Positions 24,516-31,430 of a stretch of 32,818 nt of DNA are shown here, piece by piece (the stretch's first letter is position 1; each line of letters begins with the position of its first letter). The notes under the pieces were generated by a model. It did no database searches and was not told the DNA's origin. It saw only the letters and a program-made list of their open reading frames with translations. The position numbers were made by a program, and so were the translations under genes. The stretch covers positions 69,704 to 102,521 of the forward strand of contig CAJUSU010000002.1 in NCBI GenBank assembly GCA_910589185.1. Reading direction: 5' to 3'. Origin of the DNA: an uncultured Clostridia bacterium (lineage in GTDB: Bacteria > Bacillota > Clostridia > TANB77 > CAG-508).

Positions 24516-24540
24516 GTCCGCTGATAGCTTATCAGCGGAC
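24516..24540 (+). terminator. Hairpin after the 24080 gene
   Basis: GTCCGCTGATA (24516-24526) pairs perfectly with TATCAGCGGAC (24530-24540) over GCT. The following TTCTCGATTG is only moderately T-rich, so it may be a terminator or an mRNA 3' stabiliser. Confidence 0.55.
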
Positions 24541-24579
24541 TTCTCGATTGTATAAGAGTATAAAAAATAGGAGTAATAA

Positions 24580-25557
24580 ATGTACTTAAAACCATTAAAA
24601 ATAGGAAATGTTATATTAAGAAATAATATTTTGCTAGCACCAATGGCAGGAATTACAAACCTGCCATTTCGCCGTGTTTGTGAAAAATTTGAACCAGGGT
24701 TAGTATATACGGAAATGGTTAGTGGTAAAGGTTTGTTTTACCAAGATAAAAAAACGAATCAGTTATTAAATATGCAAAATGAAACAAGACCAATAGCAGT
24801 GCAAATTTTTGGAAATGATATAGAAGCAATGGCATATAGTGCTAAAGAGGTTAGTATGATTGCAGATATTGTAGACATTAATATGGGATGTCCGGCACCA
24901 AAAGTGGTCAAAAATGGTGATGGTAGTAAATTGATGCTTAACCCAGAATTAGCACAAGAAATTATACAAGCAGTTGTGCAAAATGCGACAGTTCCTGTTA
25001 CCGTAAAAATCAGAAAAGGATGGGATAAAGAACACATCAATTGCATTGAATTTGCTAAAATGGCAGAAAAGTCAGGAGTAACTGCTATCGCAATTCACGG
25101 AAGAACTAGAGACGAATTTTACACAGGAACAGCAGACTGGGAAATAATTAAAAAAGTAAAAGAAGCAGTTTCTATTCCAGTAATTGGAAATGGTGATATA
25201 AAAACTCCAGAAGATGCCTTAAAGATGTTTGAGAAGACAGGCGTAGACGGAATCATGATAGGAAGAGCATCTATTGGAAATCCTTGGATTTTTAAACAAA
25301 TAAAAGAATATTTAAAAAATCCACAAAATGATATACAAGAAATTGACAATCAAGAACGATTACAATTGCTATTAGAACATATCGAATGGCAAGTACAAGA
25401 ACTAGGAGAAAGCACAGGAATAAAAGAAATGAGAAAGCATATGACATATTATTTAAAAGGTTTAAGAGAAGCAAGTAGTATAAGACAAAAAATCAATGCC
25501 ATAGAGACTAAGAAAGAACTAATTGAGTGTTTAACTGAATACTTTAAAAGTTTATGA
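24580..25557 (+). CDS. dusB: tRNA-dihydrouridine synthase, DusB-type
   Basis: FMN/NADPH-dependent enzyme of 325 residues reducing uridine to dihydrouridine in the tRNA D-loop. ATG after AGGAG. The TIM barrel starts NNILLAPMAGITNLPFRRVC; the active-site Cys104 is in DINMGCPAPKVVKNGDGSKL; VPVTVKIRKGWD, IAIHGRTRDEFYTG, VIGNGDI and GIMIGRASIGNPWIF bind FMN and phosphate. The helical C-terminal tRNA-binding domain contains EMRKHMTYYLKG. DusB is the usual Firmicutes paralogue group, but the exact target uridine cannot be read. It is followed by a strong hairpin terminator. Confidence 0.93.
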   Translation: MYLKPLKIGNVILRNNILLAPMAGITNLPFRRVCEKFEPGLVYTEMVSGKGLFYQDKKTNQLLNMQNETRPIAVQIFGNDIEAMAYSAKEVSMIADIVDINMGCPAPKVVKNGDGSKLMLNPELAQEIIQAVVQNATVPVTVKIRKGWDKEHINCIEFAKMAEKSGVTAIAIHGRTRDEFYTGTADWEIIKKVKEAVSIPVIGNGDIKTPEDALKMFEKTGVDGIMIGRASIGNPWIFKQIKEYLKNPQNDIQEIDNQERLQLLLEHIEWQVQELGESTGIKEMRKHMTYYLKGLREASSIRQKINAIETKKELIECLTEYFKSL

Positions 25558-25565
25558 ATATAGAT

Positions 25566-25593
25566 AAAAGAGAATAGAAATATTCTCTTTTTA
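25566..25593 (+). terminator. Rho-independent terminator after dusB
   Basis: AAAAGAGAATA, loop GAAA, TATTCTCTTTT followed by T. Perfect 11-bp stem. Confidence 0.8.
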
Positions 25594-25624
25594 TTTGACC
25601 AAAAAGAGGAGAAATGAGGTAAGT

Positions 25625-26323
25625 ATGAAACTAAATAAGAAAGTTATCATTATAACTAGTGTGGCAATTTTAATTATTATTGCAATTATTTTTGCTTTTT
25701 TTATGAAAAATTCTAATAAAAATTTGAATATTGGAAATAATTTAAATAACAAAACTCTACAAGAAGTAGAGGAATATATTTTAAATATTAGTTCATATGA
25801 AACAGAAGTAGAAGTATCAATAGAAAGTAATAAAAACAAAACAAAGTATCTTTTAGCTCAAAAATATGTGAGTCCTAATATAGAAAAACAAATAGTAAAA
25901 GAACCAAGCAATATTCAGGGGTTAGAAACTATTTATGATGGAAGCAAACTTACAATTCATAATTCTAAATTAAACTTAACGACAATATACGAAAACTACC
26001 CCTACTTAACAGATAATTATGTATGGCTCCATTCTTTCATAGAAGATTATAGAAATGCAAAATCCAGTGGGGAAAAAACAAAATTATATGAAGAAAATAA
26101 TCAAATTATCATGGAAGTAGAACTTTCTCAAAGAACACCATATGTAGCAAGCAAAAAATTAGTCATTGATAGAATCACAGGAAATATTCAAAAATTAATA
26201 GTACAAGATAAGAACCAAAAAAATCTAGTTTACATATTATATAATGAGATAAAAATGAATAGTCTAAAAAAAGAGGAAGTATTAGCATTTCGCCTCCAAG
26301 AAAATAATATAGCACAGTATTAA
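25625..26323 (+). CDS. Membrane-anchored LolA-fold-like protein (GerS-like)
   Basis: The protein has 232 residues from the ATG at 25625 (GAGGT 4 nt upstream); a TTG at 25595 gives ten extra residues without support. One N-terminal signal anchor (about residues 5-25) is followed by a ~200-residue exported domain. The pattern NISSYETEVEVSIESNKNKT, ETIYDGSKLTIHNSKL and ASKKLVIDRITGNIQKL is the layered beta-sheet repeat of LolA/outer-membrane-lipoprotein-sorting folds, as in clostridial GerS-type germination proteins. There is no lipobox Cys, so it is anchored by the helix. Function is inferred only at fold level; there is no linked germination gene in the window. Confidence 0.6.
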   Translation: MKLNKKVIIITSVAILIIIAIIFAFFMKNSNKNLNIGNNLNNKTLQEVEEYILNISSYETEVEVSIESNKNKTKYLLAQKYVSPNIEKQIVKEPSNIQGLETIYDGSKLTIHNSKLNLTTIYENYPYLTDNYVWLHSFIEDYRNAKSSGEKTKLYEENNQIIMEVELSQRTPYVASKKLVIDRITGNIQKLIVQDKNQKNLVYILYNEIKMNSLKKEEVLAFRLQENNIAQY

Positions 26324-26420
26324 AAAGAAAGCCTCTTTTCAAACTATATTTATTTCAAACTAATATTAAAATATATCAATATAAAAACCTTAAATACACA
26401 AATATTAGGAGTGAAGAAAA

Positions 26421-26771
26421 ATGATAGTAAAAAGAGGAGATATGTTTTATGCAGATTTAAGCCCTGTAGTTGGTTCTGAACAAGGTGGTGTAAGACCAGT
26501 ACTTATTATTCAAAATGATGTAGGAAATAAACATAGTCCAACAGTCATTGCAGCAGCAATTACTTCACAAACAGGAAAAACAAAACTACCTACTCATATA
26601 GAAATAGAACCAGAACAAAGCGGATTAAAGGCTGAATCAGTAGTGTTGACAGAGCAAATTAGAACCATAGATAAAAGCCGCTTAAAAGAAAAAATAGGAC
26701 ATATTGATGACGAGAAAATTATTAATCGAATTAATAATGCATTAGGTGTTAGTTTCGGATTAGAAGAGTAA
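26421..26771 (+). CDS. mazF: MazF/EndoA endoribonuclease toxin
   Basis: The protein has 116 residues; ATG after AGGAGTGAAG. Full PemK/MazF fold: KRGDMFYADLSPVVGSEQGG, RPVLIIQND, PTVIAAAITSQTGK, and SVVLTEQIRTIDKSRL. The Arg of the GGVRPV segment and the Thr/Ser of AAITSQ are the usual catalytic area. Members cut mRNA at short sequences; the B. subtilis homologue NdoA cuts U^ACAU. No antitoxin gene is present: the 97-bp gap upstream has no reading frame, and the gene before it is the LolA-like protein. It ends with a hairpin terminator. Confidence 0.92.
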   Translation: MIVKRGDMFYADLSPVVGSEQGGVRPVLIIQNDVGNKHSPTVIAAAITSQTGKTKLPTHIEIEPEQSGLKAESVVLTEQIRTIDKSRLKEKIGHIDDEKIINRINNALGVSFGLEE

Positions 26772-26782
26772 CACCAAGCATA

Positions 26783-26820
26783 AAAAAATATATCACAATT
26801 AGTAAAGTGATATATTTTTT
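26783..26820. terminator. Bidirectional terminator between mazF and the patatin pseudogene
   Basis: AAAAAATATATCAC (26783-26796) pairs with GTGATATATTTTTT (26807-26820), 14 bp, loop of 10. It serves both converging genes. Confidence 0.8.
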
Positions 26821-26825
26821 ATGCC

Positions 26826-27694
26826 TTAAGAGATTGCAATAATTTCTTTTATCCTTTTCTTAGTCTCTTCATATCCTCTTTGATAAAAATAGTCCATTTT
26901 ACTAGTATCTAAAAGAGGAGTGTTAACAGTAGTAACTTTTAGTAAATAGTCTGCACCTTCCAATTCATAATTAGAAAGCTCTTGTCCCATTAATTCTATA
27001 GAACCACTAATGACATCAATAATATTCTTATTTTCTTTACATTTTAATTTCTTAGGAAAGACGATACTAATGACTTTATCTACTCCATTTTCTTTTAATT
27101 CTTTCCAAGGAACATTTTCTCTAATTCCACCATCTACTAATTTATAGCCTTGGTAATCACATGGTGAAAAAACTCCGAGGAAAACTACAACTAGCCCTTA
27201 CTGCTTTGGCAATGGGGGCATCATATATGTATTTTATTTTATTAGAATAATTTTGCCTTGTTTCCTTTTTTGGTATAGATGAAAAAAGATATACAGTTCC
27301 ATCATCTAAGTCTACACTAGAAATAATGAGATTTTTAGTGACATCTTTTATATTATAGATATCCTTTTCTAAACATGCTTTTTCTACTATCTTTTCTATA
27401 GACTTTCCACTATTTAAACCATCAATTACAATTTGTCTTTTAAAAATTAGCCCTACAATTAGTTTCAAGATATTTTTCCATTCCACATACTTTATTTTTT
27501 TAGCATATTTTTGAAATAATGCGTAGATTTCATCAGCAGTGTATCCACAGGCATATAATGATGCTACAATACTTCCTGAAGAAGCTCCAGAAATATAATC
27601 AAAATGTATATTTTCTTCTTCAAATGCTTTTAAAGCCCCTATATGTGCAGCTCCTTTTATACCTCCACCGAGCCAAACATAATCCTATTTTCAT
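26826..27694 (-). pseudogene. Patatin-like phospholipase, two +1 frameshifts
   Basis: Three minus-strand frames join into one complete patatin family protein of 288 residues. ATG (27694) with GGAGG 5 nt upstream starts MKIGLCLA. An extra base at 27670 (C on the coding strand) then shifts the frame to GGGIKGAAHIGALKAF (oxyanion loop) and ISGASSGSI (catalytic Ser in GxSxG). The long middle frame runs to ASCSFP. A second extra C at 27177 moves to GVFSPCDYQGYKLVDGGIRE (catalytic Asp in DGG), ending at the TAA at 26826. Apart from these two bases there is no stop, deletion or missing motif. Both extra bases sit in the same context, CT-C-GG. It may be a recent pseudogene, an assembly error, or frameshifted in translation. 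Confidence 0.85.
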
Positions 27695-28025
27695 ACTTTC
27701 CTCCTTTTTCCATATATAAAGTAGTATATGAAAGAAAGGGCTAATATGTTGATATGTAGAATAATGTCGAAAAAAATCACACGATTTTTCTTGTAATATG
27801 GCGAGAGATAATATAAGATAAATTCATTATATTTTTAGCCGAAAGGCTTTACAATTTCTTTAATTTTTATCTTAAAATTTTTATGTTCAGAAAGTTTATT
27901 TTTAAATATTTAAAAAATCTCTTAAAATTAATATCAGATATCGTTCCTAAAAATTTCCCCATAAAAATAAATAGAAAATAATTTATTGTAATGTCTTTTG
28001 CCTATCAATATAAAATTTTATATTA
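27695..28025. other. A/T-rich intergenic region, no gene seen
   Basis: About 330 bp between the divergent patatin and Rpn-type genes. It contains the patatin ribosome site (GGAGG, 27700-27704 minus), a short AGCC-GAAA-GGCT hairpin near 27838, an imperfect GAAAAAAATC/GATTTTTC hairpin near 27770, and the promoter listed next. I see no riboswitch, tRNA or coding frame. Confidence 0.4.
27986..28014 (+). promoter_or_regulatory. Promoter of the 28038 gene
   Basis: TTGTAA (27986-27991), a 17-nt spacer and TATAAA (28009-28014), just ahead of GGAGGT. Confidence 0.5.
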
Positions 28026-28037
28026 TTGGAGGTATTT

Positions 28038-29048
28038 ATGGTAATGGAAAATTATGAAAAGAAAGGAATATTACAACCTAAGAATGATGTGGTGTTTCAA
28101 GCACTATTTGGGAGAGGCAAAGAAAGAATTACAAAAGCAATGTTAGAGGATATTTTGAAAATCAAAATACACAAATTAGATTTGGATAAGGGAAAAGACT
28201 TAGTAAATGACAATAAGGAAAGTAAAAATGGTAGAGTGGATTTAAGAGCGGTAATTAATGACAACATAGAATGTGATATAGAAATTCAATTGTCTACACA
28301 TGAAAAGATGATAGAACGTTTTTTATATTATTGGGCAAAAATGTATGTAGCAAATCTAAAAATAGGTCAAAAATATAAAGGGCTTAGAAAAACCATTAGT
28401 ATCATTATTGTTGATGATGAGATAAAACAGTTTAGAGGAATACATAAGGCACATACAAAGTGGCAATTGAGAGAAGAGAAATATAAAGAAATAATCTTGA
28501 CAAGCTTCTGTGAGTTAAATATAATTGAGATGTCAAAAGCAATTCAAGAGTATGAAAACAATAAACAAGATGAAATACTACAATGGATGATGTTTTTAGA
28601 TAACCCAGAAAATAAGGAGGTAGCTGAAATAATGGAAGAAAACGAAGATATTAAAGAAGCAAAAGAAGAGCTAGATAAGATTAGTCAAGATGATTTATTG
28701 AGAAGAATGGCGCTAAAGGCAGACTTAGCACAAAGAGACCATGAACAGCTTATGTATGAAGCAGAAAGAGATGGAAGAGAACTAGGTTTAAAACTAGGAA
28801 GAGAGGAAGGACTAGAAATAGGTAGAGCAGAAGGCAGAGAAAAGGGAATAAAAGAAGGAAGACAAGAAGGAAGACAAGAGGGAAGACAAGAAGGAAAAGC
28901 AGAAGGTATAAAAGAGGGCGAAAAAAAGGCAAAATTAGAAGATGCTAGAAAGATGTTAGAAGAAGAACTTACGCTAGAGCAGATTATGAGAATAACAGGT
29001 TTGACAAAAGAAGAAATTATGGAAGATATGGAAACATCTAAAAAGTAA
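28038..29048 (+). CDS. Rpn/PD-(D/E)XK nuclease-family transposase
   Basis: The protein has 336 residues from the ATG at 28038, 4 nt after GGAGGT; a second ATG at 28044 is also possible. The N-terminal half is the PD-(D/E)XK fold of the recombination-promoting nuclease group: ILQPKNDVVFQALFG, GRVDLRAV (Asp) and CDIEIQLS (Glu-x-Gln), then ERFLYYWAKMY. A helical linker leads to a repeat tail of Glu-Gly-Arg-Gln units, then a final helix pair (EEELTLEQIMRITGLTKEEI). E. coli Rpn proteins promote RecA-independent recombination, and others act in phage defence. This family is often multi-copy and mobile-like, but no terminal repeats were found here. Confidence 0.85.
   Translation: MVMENYEKKGILQPKNDVVFQALFGRGKERITKAMLEDILKIKIHKLDLDKGKDLVNDNKESKNGRVDLRAVINDNIECDIEIQLSTHEKMIERFLYYWAKMYVANLKIGQKYKGLRKTISIIIVDDEIKQFRGIHKAHTKWQLREEKYKEIILTSFCELNIIEMSKAIQEYENNKQDEILQWMMFLDNPENKEVAEIMEENEDIKEAKEELDKISQDDLLRRMALKADLAQRDHEQLMYEAERDGRELGLKLGREEGLEIGRAEGREKGIKEGRQEGRQEGRQEGKAEGIKEGEKKAKLEDARKMLEEELTLEQIMRITGLTKEEIMEDMETSKK
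28854..28901 (+). repeat. 12-bp tandem repeat inside the Rpn-type gene (four units)
   Basis: GAAGGAAGACAA twice, GAGGGAAGACAA, then GAAGGAAAAGCA, in frame, coding E-G-R-Q units. Unit number could vary by slippage without breaking the frame. Confidence 0.85.
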
Positions 29049-29068
29049 TTCATAAAAGAAGATATAAG

Positions 29069-29107
29069 AAAAACTATGTCATAGCTAATAAAAGTGACAT
29101 AGTTTTT
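29069..29107. terminator. Bidirectional terminator between the Rpn-type gene and ksgA
   Basis: AAAAACTATGTCA (29069-29081) pairs with TGACATAGTTTTT (29095-29107), 13 bp. Confidence 0.85.
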
Positions 29108-29118
29108 ATTTCAAGTTC

Positions 29119-29970
29119 TTATTGATTAGTGAGATAATCACTAATTTTAGCAAATTCATTTAAATCAAGGGTTTCACCACGTGTATTTTCATCTAATTGC
29201 AAATCGTGTAGCATCTTTTTTAGAACTTCTTTAGAAGCAATGCCACTATTAGCAAGCCCATTTAGCAAAGTCTTTCTCCTTTGCATAAAACTAGCATGAA
29301 TTATCTTAAAGAAGAAGGCTTCATCTTTTACAATAACAGGAGGTTCCTTTCTAACTTTTAGTTGAATTACCTCCGAATTTACTTCAGGGCTAGGTATAAA
29401 AGAAGTATTAGGAACTAATAAGACTTCTTCAGCTTCACAATAATAAGAAACACAGTAAGTAATAGCACCTGTATTTTTTTTACCCGGAATAGCTGTTAAT
29501 CTATCTGCTACTTCTTTTTGTACCATTACAGTAATACTTTCTATTGGTAAATGCTCCTCTAATAATTTCATAATAATAGGAGTAGTAATATAATAAGGCA
29601 GGTTTGCTACTATTTTAACACTAGAAATATTAGCTTTATTTTCCTCTATTTTTTGTTTTAAATCTACTTTTAATACATCCTGATGGATTAATTCAAAATT
29701 ATCATAAAATTGGAAACGGTCTTCCAAAATTGTTACCATTTTATCATCTAATTCAATCGCAATTACTTTACCAGCTTTTTCTAATAATCTAGCAGTTAGA
29801 GTTCCAAGCCCAGGACCAATTTCAATGACTAAGTCATTCGTATTAATCTGGGCAGAAGATACAATAGTATCAACAGCTTCATCATCAATTAAAAAATTTT
29901 GTCCTAAATTTTTATTAGCAGTAATATGATATTTTTTCATCAAAAACTTAGTTTCTTCTAAAACAGACAT
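29119..29970 (-). CDS. ksgA: 16S rRNA (adenine1518/1519-N6) dimethyltransferase
   Basis: The protein has 283 residues from the ATG at 29970, which has AAGGAG 6 nt upstream; an in-frame start at 29991 would add seven residues and is rejected. SAM-binding motif I is VIEIGPGLGTLTARLL after ANKNLGQNFLID; IAIELDDK binds the ribose; the catalytic NLPYYITTP and the C-terminal rRNA-binding domain (FMQRRKTLLNGL) follow. It dimethylates two adenines in helix 45 of 16S rRNA late in small-subunit assembly. It is a single gene here with a near-consensus promoter. Confidence 0.95.
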   Translation of the reverse strand: MSVLEETKFLMKKYHITANKNLGQNFLIDDEAVDTIVSSAQINTNDLVIEIGPGLGTLTARLLEKAGKVIAIELDDKMVTILEDRFQFYDNFELIHQDVLKVDLKQKIEENKANISSVKIVANLPYYITTPIIMKLLEEHLPIESITVMVQKEVADRLTAIPGKKNTGAITYCVSYYCEAEEVLLVPNTSFIPSPEVNSEVIQLKVRKEPPVIVKDEAFFFKIIHASFMQRRKTLLNGLANSGIASKEVLKKMLHDLQLDENTRGETLDLNEFAKISDYLTNQ

Positions 29971-29996
29971 AACATTCTCCTTCTTATACACGTATA

Positions 29997-30025
29997 AGTA
30001 TATAAGCTTTTTAAGGGGTTGTCAA
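29997..30025 (-). promoter_or_regulatory. Promoter of ksgA
   Basis: On the minus strand, TTGACA (30020-30025), a 17-nt spacer and TATACT (29997-30002). Confidence 0.7.
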
Positions 30026-30068
30026 ATTTACTTGGTAATATTTTCAAAAAAATTTTTTAACAAGATAC

Positions 30069-30097
30069 TTCAAAAACAAATAGCAATATGGTATAAT
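30069..30097 (+). promoter_or_regulatory. Promoter of the sortase gene
   Basis: TTCAAA (30069-30074), a 17-nt spacer and TATAAT (30092-30097) with TGG just before it (extended -10), about 37 nt upstream of the ATG. Confidence 0.65.
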
Positions 30098-30133
30098 AAA
30101 AACTGTACTATTAGGAAAGAAAGGAGTAGTAAA

Positions 30134-30859
30134 ATGAATCAGATTTTAGCAACAGAAAAATTATATGTTACGCCAGAACTAAAAAGAAAAAAAGTGATTT
30201 ACAAAATTGAGTTCTTTTTGTCTGTATTTTTAGTTTGCCTTTTATTTTCCTATTATGTATATGCAGAATATGACAGGAGCAAAACTGCTCAGGTCTCACA
30301 AGAAATTTTAGCACAGTTAGAATATAACCGAGAAGATACTACTGTAAAAAAAGCAGATAATGATGTCATTGTTGTTATTTTAAATAAAGAACAAGAACAA
30401 CAGCACACAAGTGAAAGAAATACAAAGCCTAAGATTGATACTGCTACATATACTTCAAAAGATGGAGTAAAATATACAACAGAAGCGGTGCTAAAAATAC
30501 CAAAAATTGGTATTGAGTATCCTGTACTTTCAGAGACTTCGCCAGATTTATTATATGTTTCCATTAATAAATATTGGGGACCACAACCAAATGAAGTGGG
30601 AAATTATTGTATTGTAGGACATTATTACGAAAGTGGAATTATGTTTGGCAAGCTTCATAAATTAAAAAATGGAGATATTGCAGAATTAACTGATTTATCT
30701 GGACAAAAAATAAAATACAAAGTATATGACAAACGTGTAGTAGAGCCAACTGATACATCTTGTACAAGTCAGTTAACAAATGGCAAAAGAGAGCTTACTT
30801 TAATTACCTGTACCAATTATGGAAAACAAAGATTAATTGTAAAATTAAGAGAAGTATAA
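30134..30859 (+). CDS. Sortase
   Basis: The protein has 241 residues from the ATG at 30134, preceded by AAAGGAG; the longer frame from 30032 overlaps the promoter and is rejected. One N-terminal membrane anchor (about residues 22-45), a charged stalk of ~65 residues, then the sortase barrel: LKIPKIGIEYPVLSE, catalytic H163 in IVGHYYE, C226 in LTLITCTNYG, and R233 in KQRLIVKL. It joins sorted surface proteins to the wall or to pilin subunits. The class is uncertain (D/E- or B-like; the TLITC box fits several). No LPXTG-type protein is complete in the window; the nearby 31431 protein could be a substrate but its C-terminus is outside. Confidence 0.9.
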   Translation: MNQILATEKLYVTPELKRKKVIYKIEFFLSVFLVCLLFSYYVYAEYDRSKTAQVSQEILAQLEYNREDTTVKKADNDVIVVILNKEQEQQHTSERNTKPKIDTATYTSKDGVKYTTEAVLKIPKIGIEYPVLSETSPDLLYVSINKYWGPQPNEVGNYCIVGHYYESGIMFGKLHKLKNGDIAELTDLSGQKIKYKVYDKRVVEPTDTSCTSQLTNGKRELTLITCTNYGKQRLIVKLREV

Positions 30860-30866
30860 AAATAAG

Positions 30867-30908
30867 AAAGTGTTAGTAAAGGAATAGATATCCTTTTACT
30901 GACACTTT
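30867..30908. terminator. Bidirectional terminator between the sortase and XRE genes
   Basis: AAAGTGTTAGTAAAGGA (from 30867) pairs with TCCTTTTACTGACACTTT (to 30908) with one G-T pair and one bulge. The XRE stop codon (30907-30909) overlaps its edge. Confidence 0.7.
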
Positions 30909-31245
30909 AATAATTTTTATCTAAATGGATAATAATTTTTTTCAGCAATTCTTTATCTTCTTTTGAAATATTTTTAAAATACTGATATAAAGTATCATCT
31001 ATAGAATGATTAGAAAGTCTTAAAAAATCAACAAATAAGTCATCCATTGTTATATCAAGCAAATTACACAAGTTTAATAAAGTAGTAATACTTCCGATAT
31101 TTCTACTATTTTCTATATTTCTAAGCAAATCGATAGAAATATTGATATGTTCTGCAACATACTCTTGGGTATATTTCTTTGCGATTCTTGCTTTTTTTAC
31201 TTTTGGTCCTAAATTTTTCAAAATTTCTTCACTAGTAATTAGCAA
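30907..31245 (-). CDS. XRE-family helix-turn-helix regulator
   Basis: About 112 residues. Two starts are possible: GTG at 31260, or TTG at 31245 with GAGGA correctly spaced; I prefer the TTG. The HTH reads LGPKVKKARIAKKYTQEYVA, then HINISIDLLRNIENSRNIGS and LLNLCNLLDITMDDLFVDFL; a C-terminal helical region of ~40 residues follows. It is divergent from the pilin-like gene at 31431 across 185 bp containing a strong promoter, direct repeats and two inverted repeats. It is probably a local repressor. The arrangement copies that of the XRE gene at 20000; the two proteins share the family fold but are clearly different sequences. Confidence 0.85.
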   Translation of the reverse strand: MLITSEEILKNLGPKVKKARIAKKYTQEYVAEHINISIDLLRNIENSRNIGSITTLLNLCNLLDITMDDLFVDFLRLSNHSIDDTLYQYFKNISKEDKELLKKIIIHLDKNY

Positions 31246-31275
31246 TTTTAAAATCCTCACTTATCTATATTATGA

Positions 31276-31287
31276 ATGATATATCAT
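31276..31287. promoter_or_regulatory. 12-bp palindrome upstream of the XRE gene
   Basis: ATGATATATCAT is perfectly self-complementary, about 30 bp before the XRE start; a half-site AATGATAT recurs near 31310. Possible autoregulatory operator. Confidence 0.35.
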
Positions 31288-31323
31288 AAAAATATAATAC
31301 CATTAAAAGAATGATATAAAAAA

Positions 31324-31369
31324 GTGAATAAAATTAATGAAAAATACTTGAACTGTGAATAAAACTAAT
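31324..31369. promoter_or_regulatory. Direct repeats around the 31431 promoter
   Basis: GTGAATAAAATTAAT (31324-31338) and GTGAATAAAACTAAT (31355-31369) differ at one base and are 31 bp apart, about three helical turns. The second lies between the -35 and -10 boxes. A related GTGAATTAAA follows at 31388. Confidence 0.5.
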
Positions 31370-31376
31370 ATATAAT
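31348..31376 (+). promoter_or_regulatory. Promoter of the 31431 gene
   Basis: TTGAAC (31348-31353), a 17-nt spacer and TATAAT (31371-31376). Confidence 0.7.
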
Positions 31377-31382
31377 AAACGA

Positions 31383-31407
31383 AAAATGTGAATTAAAGTC
31401 ACATTTT
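31383..31407. promoter_or_regulatory. Inverted repeat at the transcription start of the 31431 gene
   Basis: AAAATGTGA (31383-31391) and TCACATTTT (31399-31407) are 9-bp arms with a 7-nt spacer, at about +1 to +25. It could be an operator or a 5' leader hairpin. Confidence 0.45.
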
Positions 31408-31430
31408 AATAGAAAGAGGAGGAACAAAAG

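Noticed and set aside
27519..27719. Plus-strand frame of 66 codons
   Set aside because: It is opposite the conserved patatin N-terminal region; all recognisable motifs are on the minus strand.
27720..28025. Possible riboswitch or small RNA in the A/T-rich gap
   Set aside because: Only two weak hairpins are visible, with no recognisable conserved core.
28038..29048. Rpn-type gene as part of an insertion sequence
   Set aside because: No terminal inverted repeats or target duplications were seen in the flanks, and a dedicated promoter and bidirectional terminator frame it like an ordinary gene.
28685..29053. Minus-strand frame of 122 codons rich in Ser/Leu/Pro
   Set aside because: It is the complement of the repeat-rich tail of the Rpn-type gene, has no ribosome site, and its composition is what antisense of Glu/Gly/Arg/Lys codons gives.
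30032..30133. 34-codon N-terminal extension of the sortase
   Set aside because: It overlaps the predicted promoter (TATAAT at 30092), and the ATG at 30134 has AAAGGAG.
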